The notes beneath the pieces were generated by a model that worked only from the letters and a program-made list of their open reading frames with translations, did no database searches and was not told where the DNA came from. The position numbers were made by a program, and so were the translations under genes. Source: Kappaphycus alvarezii (taxonomy: Eukaryota > Rhodophyta > Florideophyceae > Gigartinales > Solieriaceae). Taken from it: a stretch of 64,000 nucleotides of DNA. Location: assembly GCA_002205965.3 (NCBI GenBank), contig NADL03000737.1, forward strand, positions 1,240,001-1,304,000. Reading direction: 5' to 3'. Of this stretch, positions 40,301-54,100 are shown piece by piece; the stretch's first letter is position 1, and each line of letters starts with the position of its first letter.

Positions 40301-42640
40301 TGCCAGACACCTGATAGTAAGGCTTTTTAAGATGCAGAATCGTATTTAAGGAGATCAAACAACCTAGGGAGACTTGCAGCTGTAATTTCGAAGCTAATTA
40401 CTGTTCGCGCTTGGAAAAAAATAGAAGTCATTACGGTTCTATCTCTTCCAGAACAGAGTTCTAAATTTCTTTACGATCATATTAATAATATATATATTTT
40501 ATTTCCTGTAAAAAGGGCTGGAAATTGAGCCCTGTCAACTTCCACCTTCCATACCGTATATTTAAAGTTTACAATCAATAATTGTAACAGGGCATCCTCA
40601 TCAATACGGGATAGAATTTCGCTCAATGCTCCGTTTGAAATGTACAAGTGGGGTTCGACCTACAACATCGTAATCACAACAAATGCAGGTTAAGTTTCCG
40701 TCAACTCCCGTTTCAAGTGTAAGATATTCACATCAATACCTCTAAAGTACACCAAAATGCCGATTTCTGCGGACAAAGTAGCATTAAAATACAATGGTGG
40801 TACTATCTTCACCTCTCGGGATGGTGGCTTCTTTTCATACCATGAGTCATTTCATAACGGAAAATTACGTATTATTAGCTTCAGCATTATGAATAAGGGA
40901 GTTTAAGTGTACGAGAGAATATTGAAGCTCGTTCTCTTAAGTAGCCCAACTGAAAATTCCTTCAGGAGTTATTTTGTATCCTTATAGAGAAAAATTTGTT
41001 TTTGGAATCATTGATATCGGAATGATATTTTGTCACCATAAATGGCAACCTATTTGTTATTCAAAATTATATTTCTGTGTTAAAGAAACTGAAAAGAAAG
41101 GAATGTGACAAAAAAGGAAAGAAAATTCTTATTACATCTATTTCACCCGATCCTTCCGTTGCAGTCTCTGTATTTCTAGAGCCTTCAAAGTTTGAGATTT
41201 CTAGAGATTCGGGTCTCAGGTTTACCAAATCAACTTTAGTGACCTTTAAAATGATCTATAGCTATCTAAATGGCGCTTTCAATAACTACAGTGACCTAAG
41301 ATGCTTGGAAAAATAATTTTTGCGGAGATATACTTAGTTTCTGCTTGGATCTCGTAATTTAGCCCTTCAAAAAACACGACAGGCTTTTAAGCATTGGTTA
41401 AGCCGGGAGTAGTTGATAAATTATCTTAACCCGTTAAGGTAATTCTAAACGGCGCATATCTTAAGTTGCTGCGAAGCTTCTCTATAACCCTCCGTAAATG
41501 GCATTACGTATCGATATCAATCGTGAAGGATTCATTATACCAATACCATGTTCCAGACATACGTGTGGAACAAAATTGATTTGCAAAACGACATAACATC
41601 ATATAGCTGCGTTACTAATTGGGAAAAAATATGGAAATAAAACAAGAAGTTCATCGGTAATTCTTTCAGCTGTGGTGATAACCTGAACTAATGGAAATAT
41701 ATATATTGTTCCACCTTTTATATCCATTTGTTTACGATAAGTAAGTTTAACAACTTAAAGTATAAGGTTGAAAGATCTGGAGTCGGCGTCTTCTCCTATT
41801 CTGCCCATTAAATATGCGAAGACACTGAGTTCAAAGACCAGAAGAACAACAAATTTCGATGACATGTGTTACTTAAGCCTGGCGTTATTGACTTTTTCCG
41901 CGATCGATTGATAAATTTTTTCCCTTAGTAAGCCTGTCCGCTTAATGATTACCAATTATCTTGTTTGTCGCAGTAGTTCTCTTGACCTGCTATTTACAGC
42001 AATTTAAATTACAACCTGCAGTCATGAATTCTGTACTCTCCTTTTCGACCAAACTATCTTACTGTATGCATTTAGTCTAGTACCTTCAACTCACCCGATC
42101 TGTTTCAATAAATCCATAATAATTCTTGAGCCTCGAAATTCATACTGATTTCGAGGAGGGCAACAAGTTGATACCCACAACGCAAATAGTTGGTAGTATA
42201 AGGGTACCGCAAAAGGAAAGTCGACGATTTCATTCCCCTTTCAACTTACCTTCATTTGTTTTAGGTTTTAGTACGATGAAAGCTGCCAAGAAGCTCTAAT
42301 AAAAGGTAAAATGCTCTGGAAAAGTTATTTCGAGAAAGTTTATTTAAAGATATTAGAGATTGACACTTGGAAGCCTTGTTGGAAGTACGACATATGGTGC
42401 CGAAAACATCAAAAATCTGTGGGAAATTAAGTCTCGGTTATGGCTTTTTGAGATCGAACAGCGGAACATTGCAGTGATATCAAATTATAAGGAAACTTAC
42501 TGGGCTTCGATAAGTGTCGTAAGGGGGGAATTTTTGGGTTATTTTAATGCATGGAAGATGTGGTCGGTTATATCCACGCGGCTAATGCGTTATGTGGGAT
42601 AAGTCGTCGCTGATGGTAACACTACAGTACATGATCTTCC
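37346..42640. other. AT-rich stretch without recognised genes; LINE C footprint at about 38,030
   Basis: More than 5 kb without recognisable coding motifs. At 38,031-38,060 GTTTGGGTGTTTTACTGTTGGAAGATAT is almost identical to the antisense of LINE C at 15,448-15,476, so at least part of the stretch is eroded transposon. Open stretches of 60-80 codons (38,005; 39,942; 41,077; 42,360) have no motif. I see no RNA gene. Confidence 0.5.
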
Positions 42641-43410
42641 TTATAGAGCCGGCTCAATGCCGGCGAGCAGGCATGCCACGTTGGACATGACGGCCGCAGC
42701 AGCGTGCCTTTGGGTAAGCACCGCTCTAACCATGCCATAGGTCTCCATCGCTCGAACGGCCACGTTCCGCGCGACATCGGTTAGCACCGCGTACGCGTCT
42801 GGGTGCCAGCCTCCAAGGGTGGATATTGGGATAGGCACAAGCCTCCCTCTAGTACCAGTCGCGAGCAGTGGTTCATACCTTCTACGTTTGGCGGAGATGG
42901 CTGCGATGAGGGAGGTGAGTGGGTTGAAAGTACGCACTCTCCTATTGGAGGGCGCAAGAGGATTGACGAACGTGACGTCAAAAAAGTCCGTTCCTCCGTT
43001 GCTACCCATTGCCTCGATATCCGGCCTTGTACGGTGAAGCCCCTGTCGCCGCTCGATAGCCGGATGACGGGCTGCCTTCTGGAGGTCTTGGGCGAGGAGG
43101 AAGACTTGACGGTCGTGTCATCGGGTGCGGTGCCCACCATGCCGGCAGTGCATGAGCTGATCCCCGTGGCAGTCGAGGACCTCAGGGCAGTTTGGGCGTG
43201 GGCACGGCGTGTCTGGGGCGAAGAGCGGACTTGGAGGTAGTACTGGAGCCACACTGAGAACTCACGGGCGTCAATATTGGTCTTGAAGCCGGGGCACGGA
43301 GCACAATAGACCCATTACTTTGCGCCTGGAAGGCCCATAGAAGCCCGGAAAGCTTGCCTTCGTTGGTCGCCGAGAGGGATCTCTTCTTGAACTGCCGCAT
43401 GGACTGCTTC
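42641..43410 (-). pseudogene. LINE family B copy 3: zinc finger, RLE and C-terminus
   Basis: From right to left on the minus strand in three frames: KLSGLLWAFQAQSNGSIVLR, MWLQYYLQV (as in copy 1 MWLQYYCQV), a zinc-finger region around 43,150, GSNGGTDFFDVTFVNPLAPS with NRRVR (RLE core, nearly the same as copy 1) and the C-terminal RGRLVPIPISTLGGWHPDAY, NVAVRAMETYGMVRAVLTQR, LLAGIEPAL stop. It is the most complete of the three LINE B fragments. The N-terminal part is frameshifted at about 43,010-43,200. Confidence 0.75.
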
Positions 43411-46400
43411 TGTTAGTGTCGTAAGTACATGCAATTTTGCAAGGTTACTAGGCGCCTTGTGGGACAGATTCCTCTCCAATCACTATGATATTGTCACTTT
43501 AATTCAGGAAATGAGGTGTCAATGTTTAATGGGGACATGAATACTCTACATTTTTAATTCAGACCATGCAAGAATTTTTTGTCCTCAATTTCTAGAAAGA
43601 CTCTCAGTAAAACCGCTTTTCCAGTCCTAACCTCTAGCTTTCGACTACCACGGTTACTCTTCTGCAGAAAAAGCACGTTTTCTGAGCGAAAGTTGTCCGA
43701 TCATCTCCCGCTACAGCATAAATGAATGGGTATCCGCCGTCACATCTGCCATTGCTTTGGAGCCATGACTTTATATGCTCTTCCCATGCCTTTGTTTGCT
43801 CGTACAAAAATACTCGTGACTTAAATTGATCATCCAGTTAGCTTCTAACCGAAAAATCAAATCATTTCGTGAATATCCACAAAATTGACTGCTTCGAAGT
43901 GCAATTATCGTTCTCCGTTACACCATTGCATTTCTCACTTTTGCGGAGTGAAGAAAACTTGGGTCGTATTTTCGCATTCTCAATTTTGTAAAATAAAGTA
44001 GAGGTTGGTTTTGTTGAAACTTAAAGTTAAGTAGACCGTAGATTTAACAAGGAGAATTAGAGGTTCTTATTCATCCATATGGTCCTTGTTTCACGAGAAA
44101 CCGTGCATTGGGAGATTAAATTTTGGGTGATGACCATTCAAAGAAAATTTAGGGCTAAAAATGTTTTTCGAAAATATTAGAAAAGCTAGTGTTTTCATAG
44201 AATTGAATATAAATAAGTTGTAAACTTTGCCCTTTTGAGAATCACATTCAATGTGTATTTGTTCTGCTACATAATTATAATATAACTACAAAATTTTTAA
44301 TTAGTACAAAGATATCAAATATTCTCTCTCGTTGAACAGAAATAAAATTTTAAAATAAACTCTAATGAATATAATTTTAATTTTGTAGCGAATGGTCACA
44401 TAAAATTCAAAAAAACACAAGTAAAAGAAAATCAGAAATCATAGTATTACGAGCATTTTCGCTTTTTATGTCTTAAAAGTTTCTCCTAAAAACTTTTTAC
44501 CAGATGAATTGGATTTATAACAGCTTTGATCTCAATTTTATTTTCATTATATCCTAATCCTTAGCTACAAGAAATTTTTAAACGCTTTATATTTTCAAAT
44601 TCACAAAAAGGTAGTTGAGATAGGCCATGTGTGGAGTGAAATAATGCTTAAAATAACCGTTGAACTGGAAAGTACCCTTTTCTGGAATCTAGTCATTTTC
44701 AATCTGGTATATATTCAAATTTACATCTAAAAGATATGCTTGTTTTACAAATAGGCGGAAATGATATAGCTACGTAAACGTTTTCATGCTGTGACCTTTG
44801 CAGCTCAAAAAGGACATTTAGGTAGTGAATTTTTTTGTGGTATGGCCCGATTGAATATGTAAGATAACACAAAAATTTTGAAAACATTATTCTGTCGAAT
44901 GCTTTGTTTTTGGAAGGTTGGGTGGATATCAAAACTATTATTTAGAATTTCAAGGCAATCATTTACCTTTTTCATAGGAAGAAATGAAAAATAGAACTTG
45001 TGGTTCTGCTTCGGAATGAACAAAGCAGCAAATATATCAAGAAAAGGGATGTAAAGTGTAAAATGAATAAGAAAATATGGTATACATATCTTACTTAACG
45101 TTTAGTTGGGATTGAAATGGGTTCGCAGGAGCTCTTTTAGTGCATGATATTCCTTTAGAGAAAATTTCGATTTCCCTTAACTGAAACAAAATAAATGCAT
45201 GTTCAATTTGTAGATAAGTTTTATCAACAAAAATTTGAATTTTTCATATAAAAATATTATGGTAGATGCATTTTCATTCAAGATTCTTCTCAAAAAAATG
45301 TCCACAACGATTTTTCTATTTAGGTCTAAGGTTTTTGAGTTTAAGACAGGTGTTAAAATTTTCATCTTATTGCATTGAAAATGCTTTACCGAAATAAAAA
45401 CAGAAATAATACTGAAATTTTTGTCATTTTTCCCCGAAATCGGAGCTAATATTTATGTTAAAACCTTGTTAAACCCCCTTTCCTCTAATTCCACATCCCT
45501 GCAAATAAATCAAATGAATTGGGAGAAAAGTCGAGTGATCTTATTTCTAGACTTCGTTGCGCTTTGATGGAAATTTGTGGTCGTGCAAGGTCCGAAAACA
45601 GAAATAGTTGAAGGTGCAGAAAATTCTTAACATTTTCCTAGGGAGCCGGCAAAAAGCCCGATTCTATTTGCGATTCTATCACTTTGTTTATCATTTCTTT
45701 TAAAATCCTTTCACATAATCACACGTATTTCAAATTTTTAGTTCTCATCTAATTACATCGCTTGTTTTCTTCATAAAAAAGTGTACATTAGATAATTTGG
45801 AACATTTGTCCTGAGCATTTAGTCGAAGTTAATTATATATGACTCGCTTATCGTTCATAGAAAGAGAAAGTTGCAGCTTATTCATTCACACTGCTTTCCC
45901 CATGCAGCTGGGGGAACGCTTGCATTGAAGCATCTACTGTAGAAATGAGATTAGGACTTGGAGTCCATGTGGATATATTTCAACGCAATAATTTTCAGTA
46001 TACTCCGACCCAGTCAAATCAGGAGGAATGTGAAGAGATTGAGACACAATTTAGCTCCGTGACTTGAAATACGCATCCATTCTTGTCGCCTGTTTGAACA
46101 GAGAAACATCATAGTAGAGATTTGTTGGCTCAAATCGTGACGTCGTGACTGTTGGATAGCATCTCGCGTCTATAGGCCATAGCATGAGGGTTTAGGAATC
46201 GATTATGAAGCTTTCTGTTGTTTAAGAAGAGTTTTGCTGGAGTTATGGTCACAAGAAACAGGTAAAATACTCTTCACTGAATGATAAGGAATGCTGGTAC
46301 GTCGGTTGACCATAATAGCATTTAATTTTCCAACGGTCATCTATCCAGTGTGCGACGACCACCATTTATCCGCAAAATACTCAAGATGGTCTTGCGTATT

Positions 46401-46981
46401 GTATAAAACTCAATCAATTCCGGACATTGCCAAACTAGTCATTGATACGTATATGTCAATCTTAAAATTATGATATAATTCTACACCAAATTGTAATTTT
46501 TCAAAGAAACGAATACTCTGAATCACAAGACGTCATGAGGTCTATTAACCCAAAAGTTTCAAAGGTTGAGAAAGGGAGAGACAAATATGCAATATATTCG
46601 CAGGTCTGTTTCGTGAGATGCTCATTTTGCGTGGGCTTTGATGAATTCAACTGATTACCCAAAGTTTCAATGGTGCATATTGAAAATTGGACAGATTGAG
46701 CTAGCATTCGGCTATTGGTTCTCGCATGTATACTCAGAATTGATGCTGTACCGTTGGGGCCCTGAATGGATTTGATCAAATGTTGGTTAGTTAACCTAAA
46801 GACGTTGAGATATTCCCGAAAAGTGCTCTTTCAATTCTTCTGTGACCAATTATATTCTCTAATCAGAGGTGTTAACAGATGAATTTAAGGGCTTCGCCCA
46901 GTGGCACCATTGAGGTCGGTACATGTTGGTTTTTGTGACTACTGGGGGAAGATAAATACTTCGATTCCATTTCAAGGTGAT
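43411..46981. other. AT-rich stretch, no gene recognised
   Basis: Low-complexity A/T-rich DNA. Open stretches up to about 90 codons give no motif. No tRNA-like or repeated structure was spotted. Confidence 0.5.
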
Positions 46982-47397
46982 TCATAGGGGTAAATCGTCA
47001 AGAAAAGATATAATCGGAACTAATTACCCCCAAAAGGAGGTGTTGCAAGCGACAAAAGTGCTACGGTGATATAGTTGAGCGAACAAAATGGGGTGGATAA
47101 GGACGACAATTGAGAGTGCTCTAAGCAAGTATAGAAGGGGCAGGGTCTACCACTGATGCTCTGTGACCAGCGTAAGAAAAAATGTTCTTGGGTCTGAAGC
47201 TGACTGTAAACTTCCTACTACTCGGGATTTGGCTTGAAGTTGTCAGCCAACTTCGTTCACCTCCACAACAGGAAGCAGTTTAAGAAGCTTGTGTAGACTT
47301 TCAGCTATCCCTAAAGTCTCAAACAAACATACTAAGAACCACAAAATGCAAAAAATGGAATCGTGTAAACGAGAAAGACCAACTGCAGATGCTATCA
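46982..47397 (-). repeat. Conserved 3' block of the acidic-ORF unit (copy 3)
   Basis: It starts TGATAGCATCTGC (47,397) and ends CTATGA (46,982). Internal CGTAGCACTTTTGTCGCTTG and GTAGACCCTGCCCCTTC match copies 1 and 2. The TATA-like core has decayed to AAAGTCTACACAAGCT. Confidence 0.65.
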
Positions 47398-47423
47398 CGA
47401 TAAAATTCTAGATTTATTCTATC

Positions 47424-48045
47424 TTAGTCCTCGAGATCAGAGCCAAACAATTCCTCCAAAATATCCATTCCACTCAAGCAGTTCCCACAAATATACGAGA
47501 ACGGCCTACATTCTCTATTTCTTCCTGGGAGATATCTAAACCACTTAAGATGCCCCCATCCGGTTTCAGCGTCGGGACCACCTGGTCCAAACTGTCCAGC
47601 CCCGCTCCACCATTCCATCACTTTCCATGTCTTCCTCCCCCTCATCCTCCTCGTCCTCCTCTTCATCATCCTCTTCATTATCCTCTTCATACTTGTCAGA
47701 AGAGTCAGAAATAAAGATTACTCCCTCAGTCTCCCCTCCGTTCTCCACAGCGGCTCCCCCACCGTTGTACACTGATGGCTCCCACAGGTCCACCCGGTCT
47801 TCCTCACCTTCCGATCCTTACAACTCAGCCTCATACTCCTCCTATTCTACCTCTTCTTCTACCTCCTCTTCCACTACCTCCTCCTCTGTCTCCTCTGCCT
47901 CCTCGAAGCAGTGCTGGCGGACCCACTCCCGAACTCGTTTCCGGTCCATTCATCTGCAATAATCATCATAGTCGGTTGTTCCATTGACCATCAAGGCTAG
48001 AGCTTTGAGGGGGCGGCGTCCTCGAGATGACTTGCGGATGGTGAG
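47424..48045 (-). pseudogene. Acidic protein gene, copy 3 (broken)
   Basis: It reads KSSRGRRPLKALALMVNGTT, DYDDYCR, then TGA, then DRKRVREWVRQHCFEEAEET, a Glu-rich run, VDLWEPSVYNGG, GGETEGVIFISDSSD and acidic repeats. It ends FSYICGNCLSGMDILEELFG in a shifted frame. The start codon is changed (ACATCA where copy 2 has ACATGA). The blocks match copy 2 in order. Confidence 0.7.
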
Positions 48046-48129
48046 TTGATGTTGGGAGGTTTACCTCAACGACGTCGATTTCGAAATTTAAATAGGACGA
48101 CGCCTTCGAAAAGTTTCACGGCCTTGGAC

Positions 48130-49700
48130 CAAACAAAAAATGTTAGGCAATGCCGCAGGTTTAATTTTACATGCAATCAGAGCAATAACTAAAATTCTGT
48201 TTGATAAAATATTGTAACTGAATTTGAAGGACGATTCGGATCACGAGTCGAAAGATTTCTTTTTTAAAGAAAGGACCAAAAAGTTCAGAGATAAAATGGA
48301 AATGGAGTTGTACAGTGAATTTGGATTCAAAGGGGGAAATTCGTTTAATGATTTTGTTCTTAAAAGAAAATTGATGGGAAGATTTGTTTTGAAAAATCAG
48401 AGGTCAGGGATTAAGAAGATAGAATTTTGTGAAAAGGACCGCTTTCCTACAGAAAGTACCATTTTTATAACAACAGTCATGATCAATGTTTGAGTTTATT
48501 TCAGATCACGGTTAAATAATACCAAATATGGCTTTGGTTTTTGGCATATCCCCTAATGTTGACTCAAATTCAGATTGAATATTGCTATCCATGTCATACA
48601 AATGTTCAATTGGAAGCTTATAATTTCCTTGCACCACAGCATCCATAGATTTTCAACCTAAAGGGATCAACAAGTGATAAAGGATACTTTCCGATAACGG
48701 GAACGAGACAGAAATCTGACTGCGTCACCTTTAGGAGCTTCTTTTTAGTAAATCTCGAAACGATATTGACGATCTTCCTATATGTGCCTACTATAGTTGG
48801 CCCCTTCAATATAATTTAGGTAAGTTCTTAAACCCTTTGAGTTGGTTGGGGTCTTTTCTGTCCTTTTCATGGTCCTTCTCGACCTTCGCTACCCTGGGGG
48901 CGGACGAACATCTTCTCGGCATTAATCTGAGATAACTAGTGTTTATGACTATTAACGGGAACTACATGGCCTTCTGACGGGTATACTGGCGCCAATGCAC
49001 GTTCGAGGTCGATTTAGAGATATTATAGAGTTTCGGTGGAGCATGCGGCGGGCCAGTATTCCGTATTCATCTTACGCCCGTCCCGTTCAAGCAACCTGTA
49101 CTGGAACGAGTCGTCTACGCGGGGTACAAAAAACCGGCAGATGGCCGAATTTTTGGTGAACAGAAACCGCTTGAACAAGCTATCTTTTCCTTAGTTCTAA
49201 AGGCCTACAGAATACCTGATCTCTTCGTCCTCTTCTGCACCTCTACTACAAGAAGAAGAAGAAGTTTAATTCATTCATTATCTACTATATATGACGAGTA
49301 CGCTAAGAAATCACCTCAAATACCCTGAGAGCGTCCCGCCAGTAACCGTTACTTACCAATGATTTGCACTGTAGCAAGACATCAGTAAAACTCACGCACT
49401 GTAGCCAGACGCCAGTGTAAACAAAAGATCATACCCCTTTGTGCCAAGCCAATGGCATAAAGTCATCGTGGCCCTCTCAGGTGGTACTCGAAACATTTCG
49501 CATATCACGAATCAGAAATTACTTTATGACATCTTGCAAATTGGACCAGGGGAACTTTTACATGGAGCATAGTGCTGATAATCTCACTGATAGTGCAAAA
49601 AGATCTCCAGAACCTTGTAGTTTGATACCTGTTGGGTCGCTTTTCTAGAATACCTTCAAATTCATTACGGTTTGCTTATAAGTCACCTCTGATGTAGTTG
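48130..49700. other. No recognised gene; (AAG)n run at about 49,253
   Basis: An open stretch 48,224-48,493 (lysine/phenylalanine-rich, KDFFFKERTKKFRDKMEMEL) has no recognisable family. CAAGAAGAAGAAGAAG at about 49,252-49,267 is a short microsatellite. Nothing else is supported. Confidence 0.4.
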
Positions 49701-49710
49701 AATACTTTTC

Positions 49711-49718
49711 TATATAAA
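49711..49718 (+). promoter_or_regulatory. TATA box of a putative host gene
   Basis: TATATAAA lies 36 bp before the ATG at 49,754, in otherwise ordinary sequence. Confidence 0.5.
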
Positions 49719-49753
49719 CCCTGGCCTGAAGCTCCGACATTTACGCATCCAAC

Positions 49754-51163
49754 ATGTCAACCATCGATTACCTTTATTTCTCTCAACACCCCACATACAA
49801 ACAGGGACAGGGCGTGGTAAATTTTTCCTACTGCGTGCACGGAAAATTTATGCCCCTTGGTGTGATAGATGAACCCAGATATCTCCTTCGCCATGGCCGC
49901 GATTAGTTCCCCGTGTCCCAGACCTCCCTATCACGCCCACCTCTTCCTCCCGCTCAAATTTTTCGGAATTACGAGGAGGGCCATCTTTAAAGCTAGAGAG
50001 TCGTATACGCGGATATTATTAGTGCTGTGATGGATGGAGAACGTCTAGGCGATATGAATCGGGTCCTAGTCACCGTTGCTGTTGTTAAACCCTGGCTATA
50101 TGCAGGCAATGTCACTGTTTCTGTAGACATGGGATCCGCTTCGTATGGTTCTCTCACTAATGGCTCCACCTCCCGTTTCGGGCATTTCAACTCCTGTTAT
50201 TCGACTAAATTGATATCGCCTCCCTTCCGTGTATGCTTTTTACCTGTCTGCTTGGGAACCACCGGCTCGGTTATGTCCTAATCTTCACTGGGAACCATCG
50301 ACGAGATCTTTTCTCATCCTCACTCGGCGCACCGGATGATCCTTCTTTTGGAGGGCCCGCCGACTCTATGGTGTCTTCTCACTGAACTTTCGGTTCTTTG
50401 CTCAACGCACACAGCTCAAACGATGCCATTATTCTCCTTCTTTCGTTACTTCTCACCTACCACCTCTTCTTCTTTGCGACGTAGTTCCCTGTCACATACA
50501 CGATACTCTTCCCTATCCTTATCTTCCTCCTGTACCTTCTGCGCTTCATCCTATACTTCTTCCACGAGTCATTGTCCTCGTATGAGTATTCGACCGAAGA
50601 CTCACTATCCCGGATTTGGGGAGCGGGGGTGTTACAAAGCGTAGACCTGGAGGATTTACGTTCATCCATTTCATTCCATTTGATGCGGGGACCAATCTGG
50701 CGAGGAATTGGACTGAGGCCGTGAAAGCGGAACCGTGAGCTTCGGAACATGAAGGATGGGGACCTGTATTCTGCGTGGTCGCGAGGACTCTTCCAACAGG
50801 ATCCTTAAAAGCGCGGCCACTTTCCGTGGTCCACAAGGACATCATAATATTAGTACTTCGATGATTCAGAGCCGAAATCGCTGGTTGGTGGAGGTGCTTG
50901 ACGATTTTACTGGGGAACTCCTCGCTTTCTCCCCTCATAAACTAAAAATGTTCCTTAAACATAGGTCCAACTCTGTCCCGGACAATTATACCCGCCCGAT
51001 TCTCCTCACTTCTGATAAAGAGTTAAATAACGCCACCTGGTGCACGGCTCCTAAGAAGACGCACCAATCGATTTCCCTAGGCTCAAGGAATTTTTGCAAG
51101 CCTGCCCATGCGTTACGTACCTTGGTTTCTGTAACCAATCCCTTCCCTTCGCATAAGAAGTAG
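49754..51163 (+). CDS. Putative intron-containing host gene of unknown function (model incomplete)
   Basis: The ATG at 49,754 starts MSTIDYLYFSQHPTYKQGQG. A possible intron 49,817-49,996 (GTAAAT...CTAG, 180 nt) removes all three early stops and joins in frame to RVVYADIISAVMDGERLGDM, NRVLVTVAVVKPWLYAGNV and so on, up to a stop at 50,279-50,281. The same reading phase is open again at 50,282-50,644 and 50,756-51,163 (WLVEVLDDFTGELLAFSPHK, RPILLTSDKELNNATW), so further introns or decay must be assumed between. No family is recognised. It could be an expressed gene with several introns or a recently dead one. Confidence 0.35.
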
Positions 51164-51170
51164 AGGGTTC

Positions 51171-54100
51171 CTAGGTCCTGAAGCTGTATTAATGTAATAA
51201 ACTCTGAAAAGTAGCGAGGGGTAACCCGGCTTTCCTTCCGATCTTGTCTAAGCGAACAAAAACTTCTTGTACAGTATAGTGCTAGAGCCACTGTCAGGTG
51301 TTACGTGAATGAAAAAGTTTTTGGCTGTTGCTCAGTCAGCTCGGTGGCGCGCACCGAGATATTCCCGTACATGCTTCTGATAATATATGTGTAAATACAG
51401 TCCAATATCCCCTAAAATTTCTTTAAACCGACCTTGAGGGATACGTTAGTTTCATAACGGTAAACAATGATGCTAAAACTACGTTAAAACCAAAATCCTC
51501 GAATTAGTCCCCGCAGGAATTCTCTTCTTGATATTTTCTTCAATCAAAAATTTTTAATGAGAACGCTTTATGAGAATACATGCCACAAATGTCTATTCCC
51601 ACATAGCAACTACCCCAGCAACAACATATAAGAATAAATATTTCTACCTCCGGATGTAATCAAGATATGATGCAACATCTGATCCAAAATTAAAAGTCCC
51701 ACTACTTAGACATCGAGATAAAGCTAGGATGTAAGAGTACCATTTGTTCTTTACGGAGAATTTATAACTATTTGCAAGATTTGAGATCAAATATTTGCTT
51801 GAAACAGAACTAACACGCACATATATACGTTTTCCAAATCCCATGGTGACATCAAATTTAATCAATATGCCTGGCTATCTCAATTATCATACAGTATGAA
51901 GGTGAAAAGAATGAGTCTTAGATTGGGGGAATAGACGAGTTAATTGCCAAGATCATAACAGAAGTAAGCTTCCTGTTTTAGTAATTACTATCGTTATCTG
52001 AACCGCAACTTAAGGCATTTTCGTGAATATGTTGCTGTAAAAACAAATGTATTAATACAATATTGAATTACTTTTTCCATAAAATTAAAGTACACTAATA
52101 AATTACGAAGTTTGCAAATCATGTTCAGATTACGAGGAAATAAATGATTCATACAATGTTCTGTTTGATGCGAAAACAAAGTGAACTTAAAATGGTAATA
52201 AATTATACCCAGAGAAACGGAAACTGCGTATGCTACGTGTTAATGAAATTTCAGTTATTTCTGACAAATGTCAGAATAATAACATTTGTAGTCACATAAA
52301 AGATTCGCTTACTATTTATTTTCCAGCAACAACAATTTTTTTTGGAAGTCACAATGATCATTTATCATCATTAACGATAAAGTCTACTATAATTGTCTAT
52401 CGTGTACCTTAACGGATATCAATTTTGTCTATTACTGAATGAGCAGCTTTGTTAATTTCACAATGTATTATTATAACCAATTTTTGCTCACAGTCACCAG
52501 CCCGATCTGTTTTTAAGTCCAAAGGTAGATAAAATTCCTAAGCGTTTCAATTTAAAGGAAAAACACCGAGCTTCTCATCATTCTTTGATAATATTTTCAT
52601 ATCTCCCATTTTCCCAACTAGTGAAATTCCAAAAATACCATGATCCTGAAACTACCCTCTTTTTAGCTACCAGTTTTACCTGTATTTTTCAAAACGCTTA
52701 TCACCAAAGCGAGCGAAATACCCCTCAATAGCCAAGGAGAACTTACTAACTTTATGAAATCGAGAATAAGGTAATGAAACTCTTGCATGTTTTCTGCAAG
52801 AAGCAAAATAAGCTGATAGCCCAAATGTTCCAACAGTTATGCGAAGAAGTGGTCAGCTAGCAATACTGATTCATCCAAATAGGTTTTAGAGTGTGTTCTT
52901 TGGTGTTAAAACATGACTAGTAGAGCTTCACAAATATTTCAAATTGTAGAATCACAGGAAAGTTGCGAAACCTCTCTCTCTAGGGCGTTTACTATACACT
53001 AATTGAAATTTTCGTCACATCTTCTGACGTCGTATACCTTAATTAGCCTTAATAGATGCAAAAACTACTGGATAATGTTATGGGTCCATGAGGGATCACT
53101 TGGGAATAAAAATTCATTGCTTGAAAAAAATTATAGACTGTTTCGCAGTCAATTCAGATATAGCGTGTGCATTGTAGGATGAGTTCGCGCAAAACTCTTG
53201 CATTCGTGCTGCTGGTGGAAATATTAGACCGTTCATAGTCAACATATTCATAGCCTTAGCCTGGCAATGAGCAAAATAGAGCAGTTCACATAGAACTGCA
53301 CAGATATTTGTATGCTGATTAGCTAGATTATATGACTATTTTGTAAGGAGATTTATTATTAACGCTTCAGGAGGGATATAAAGTGCAAATCTATATCTTC
53401 ACTGGGCAGCGGGTGAATTCGGAATATTTAAATAGAGCAAAACTACTTCACACGTGGCATACCCGCTGCATAAAAGAATAAACCATCCATTCAAAGGAAA
53501 GAATGGTTACGTACATGATATCAGTGACGAATGGATATATTTAAGGTAGTTTTCTATTTATTAATTCTGTCATCAATAAACTATATCAGGCAGGAACTGT
53601 TTTACAGTAGATGTGACACACTTTGAGGGGGGGTTGCTAGGTCGTGAAAGAGCTGTATTCAACTATTTAGGAAATGAAATAATCAATTAATTGTATTTTG
53701 TCTACCAATGCATGTAGAATGAATTTCTGGAATTCAATCAATAAAAAATATGTCTAAAATGTAGAGAAACGGCTTTAATCATAATTCATTTGGTCGCTTC
53801 TGATACCAGTAGAATCAGGAAACGTTAAAATTATTCACTATTCAATCTTTCTCGTGATGAAACCTTCAATAAACTCCTGACTTCATTACATAATGGGAAA
53901 CTTCCTTTTAGTTTCCTAAATGTCAGTAATTAATTTTGAAATATTCATCAATTCAAAATTATATTCGTTTTAGATACTGTAAAAATGTAATGGGCAGTAA
54001 TTTATAAGATTGAAATGACTAAGAGTTCCCAAAGTATTCATTAATAATTTTCATGTCCACTTTGCTTCTAATTAACTCATATTATATAAGCCCCTCAGGT

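Larger units (their letters stand above)
46982..48129 (-). mobile_element. Acidic-ORF repeated unit, copy 3
   Basis: Read on the minus strand: GTCCAAGGCCG (48,129), TATTTAAA box, CGACGTCGTTGAGG, acidic ORF remnant, then the 3' block 47,397-46,982 starting TGATAGC and ending CCCCTATGA. The same architecture as copies 1 and 2, at a distant site and opposite orientation, shows that the whole unit moved or was duplicated together. Confidence 0.65.

Noticed and set aside
47627..47962. Ser-rich plus-strand open frame over acidic unit copy 3
   Set aside because: Antisense shadow of the Glu/Asp-rich ORF; serine runs come from the complement of GAG/GAT repeats.
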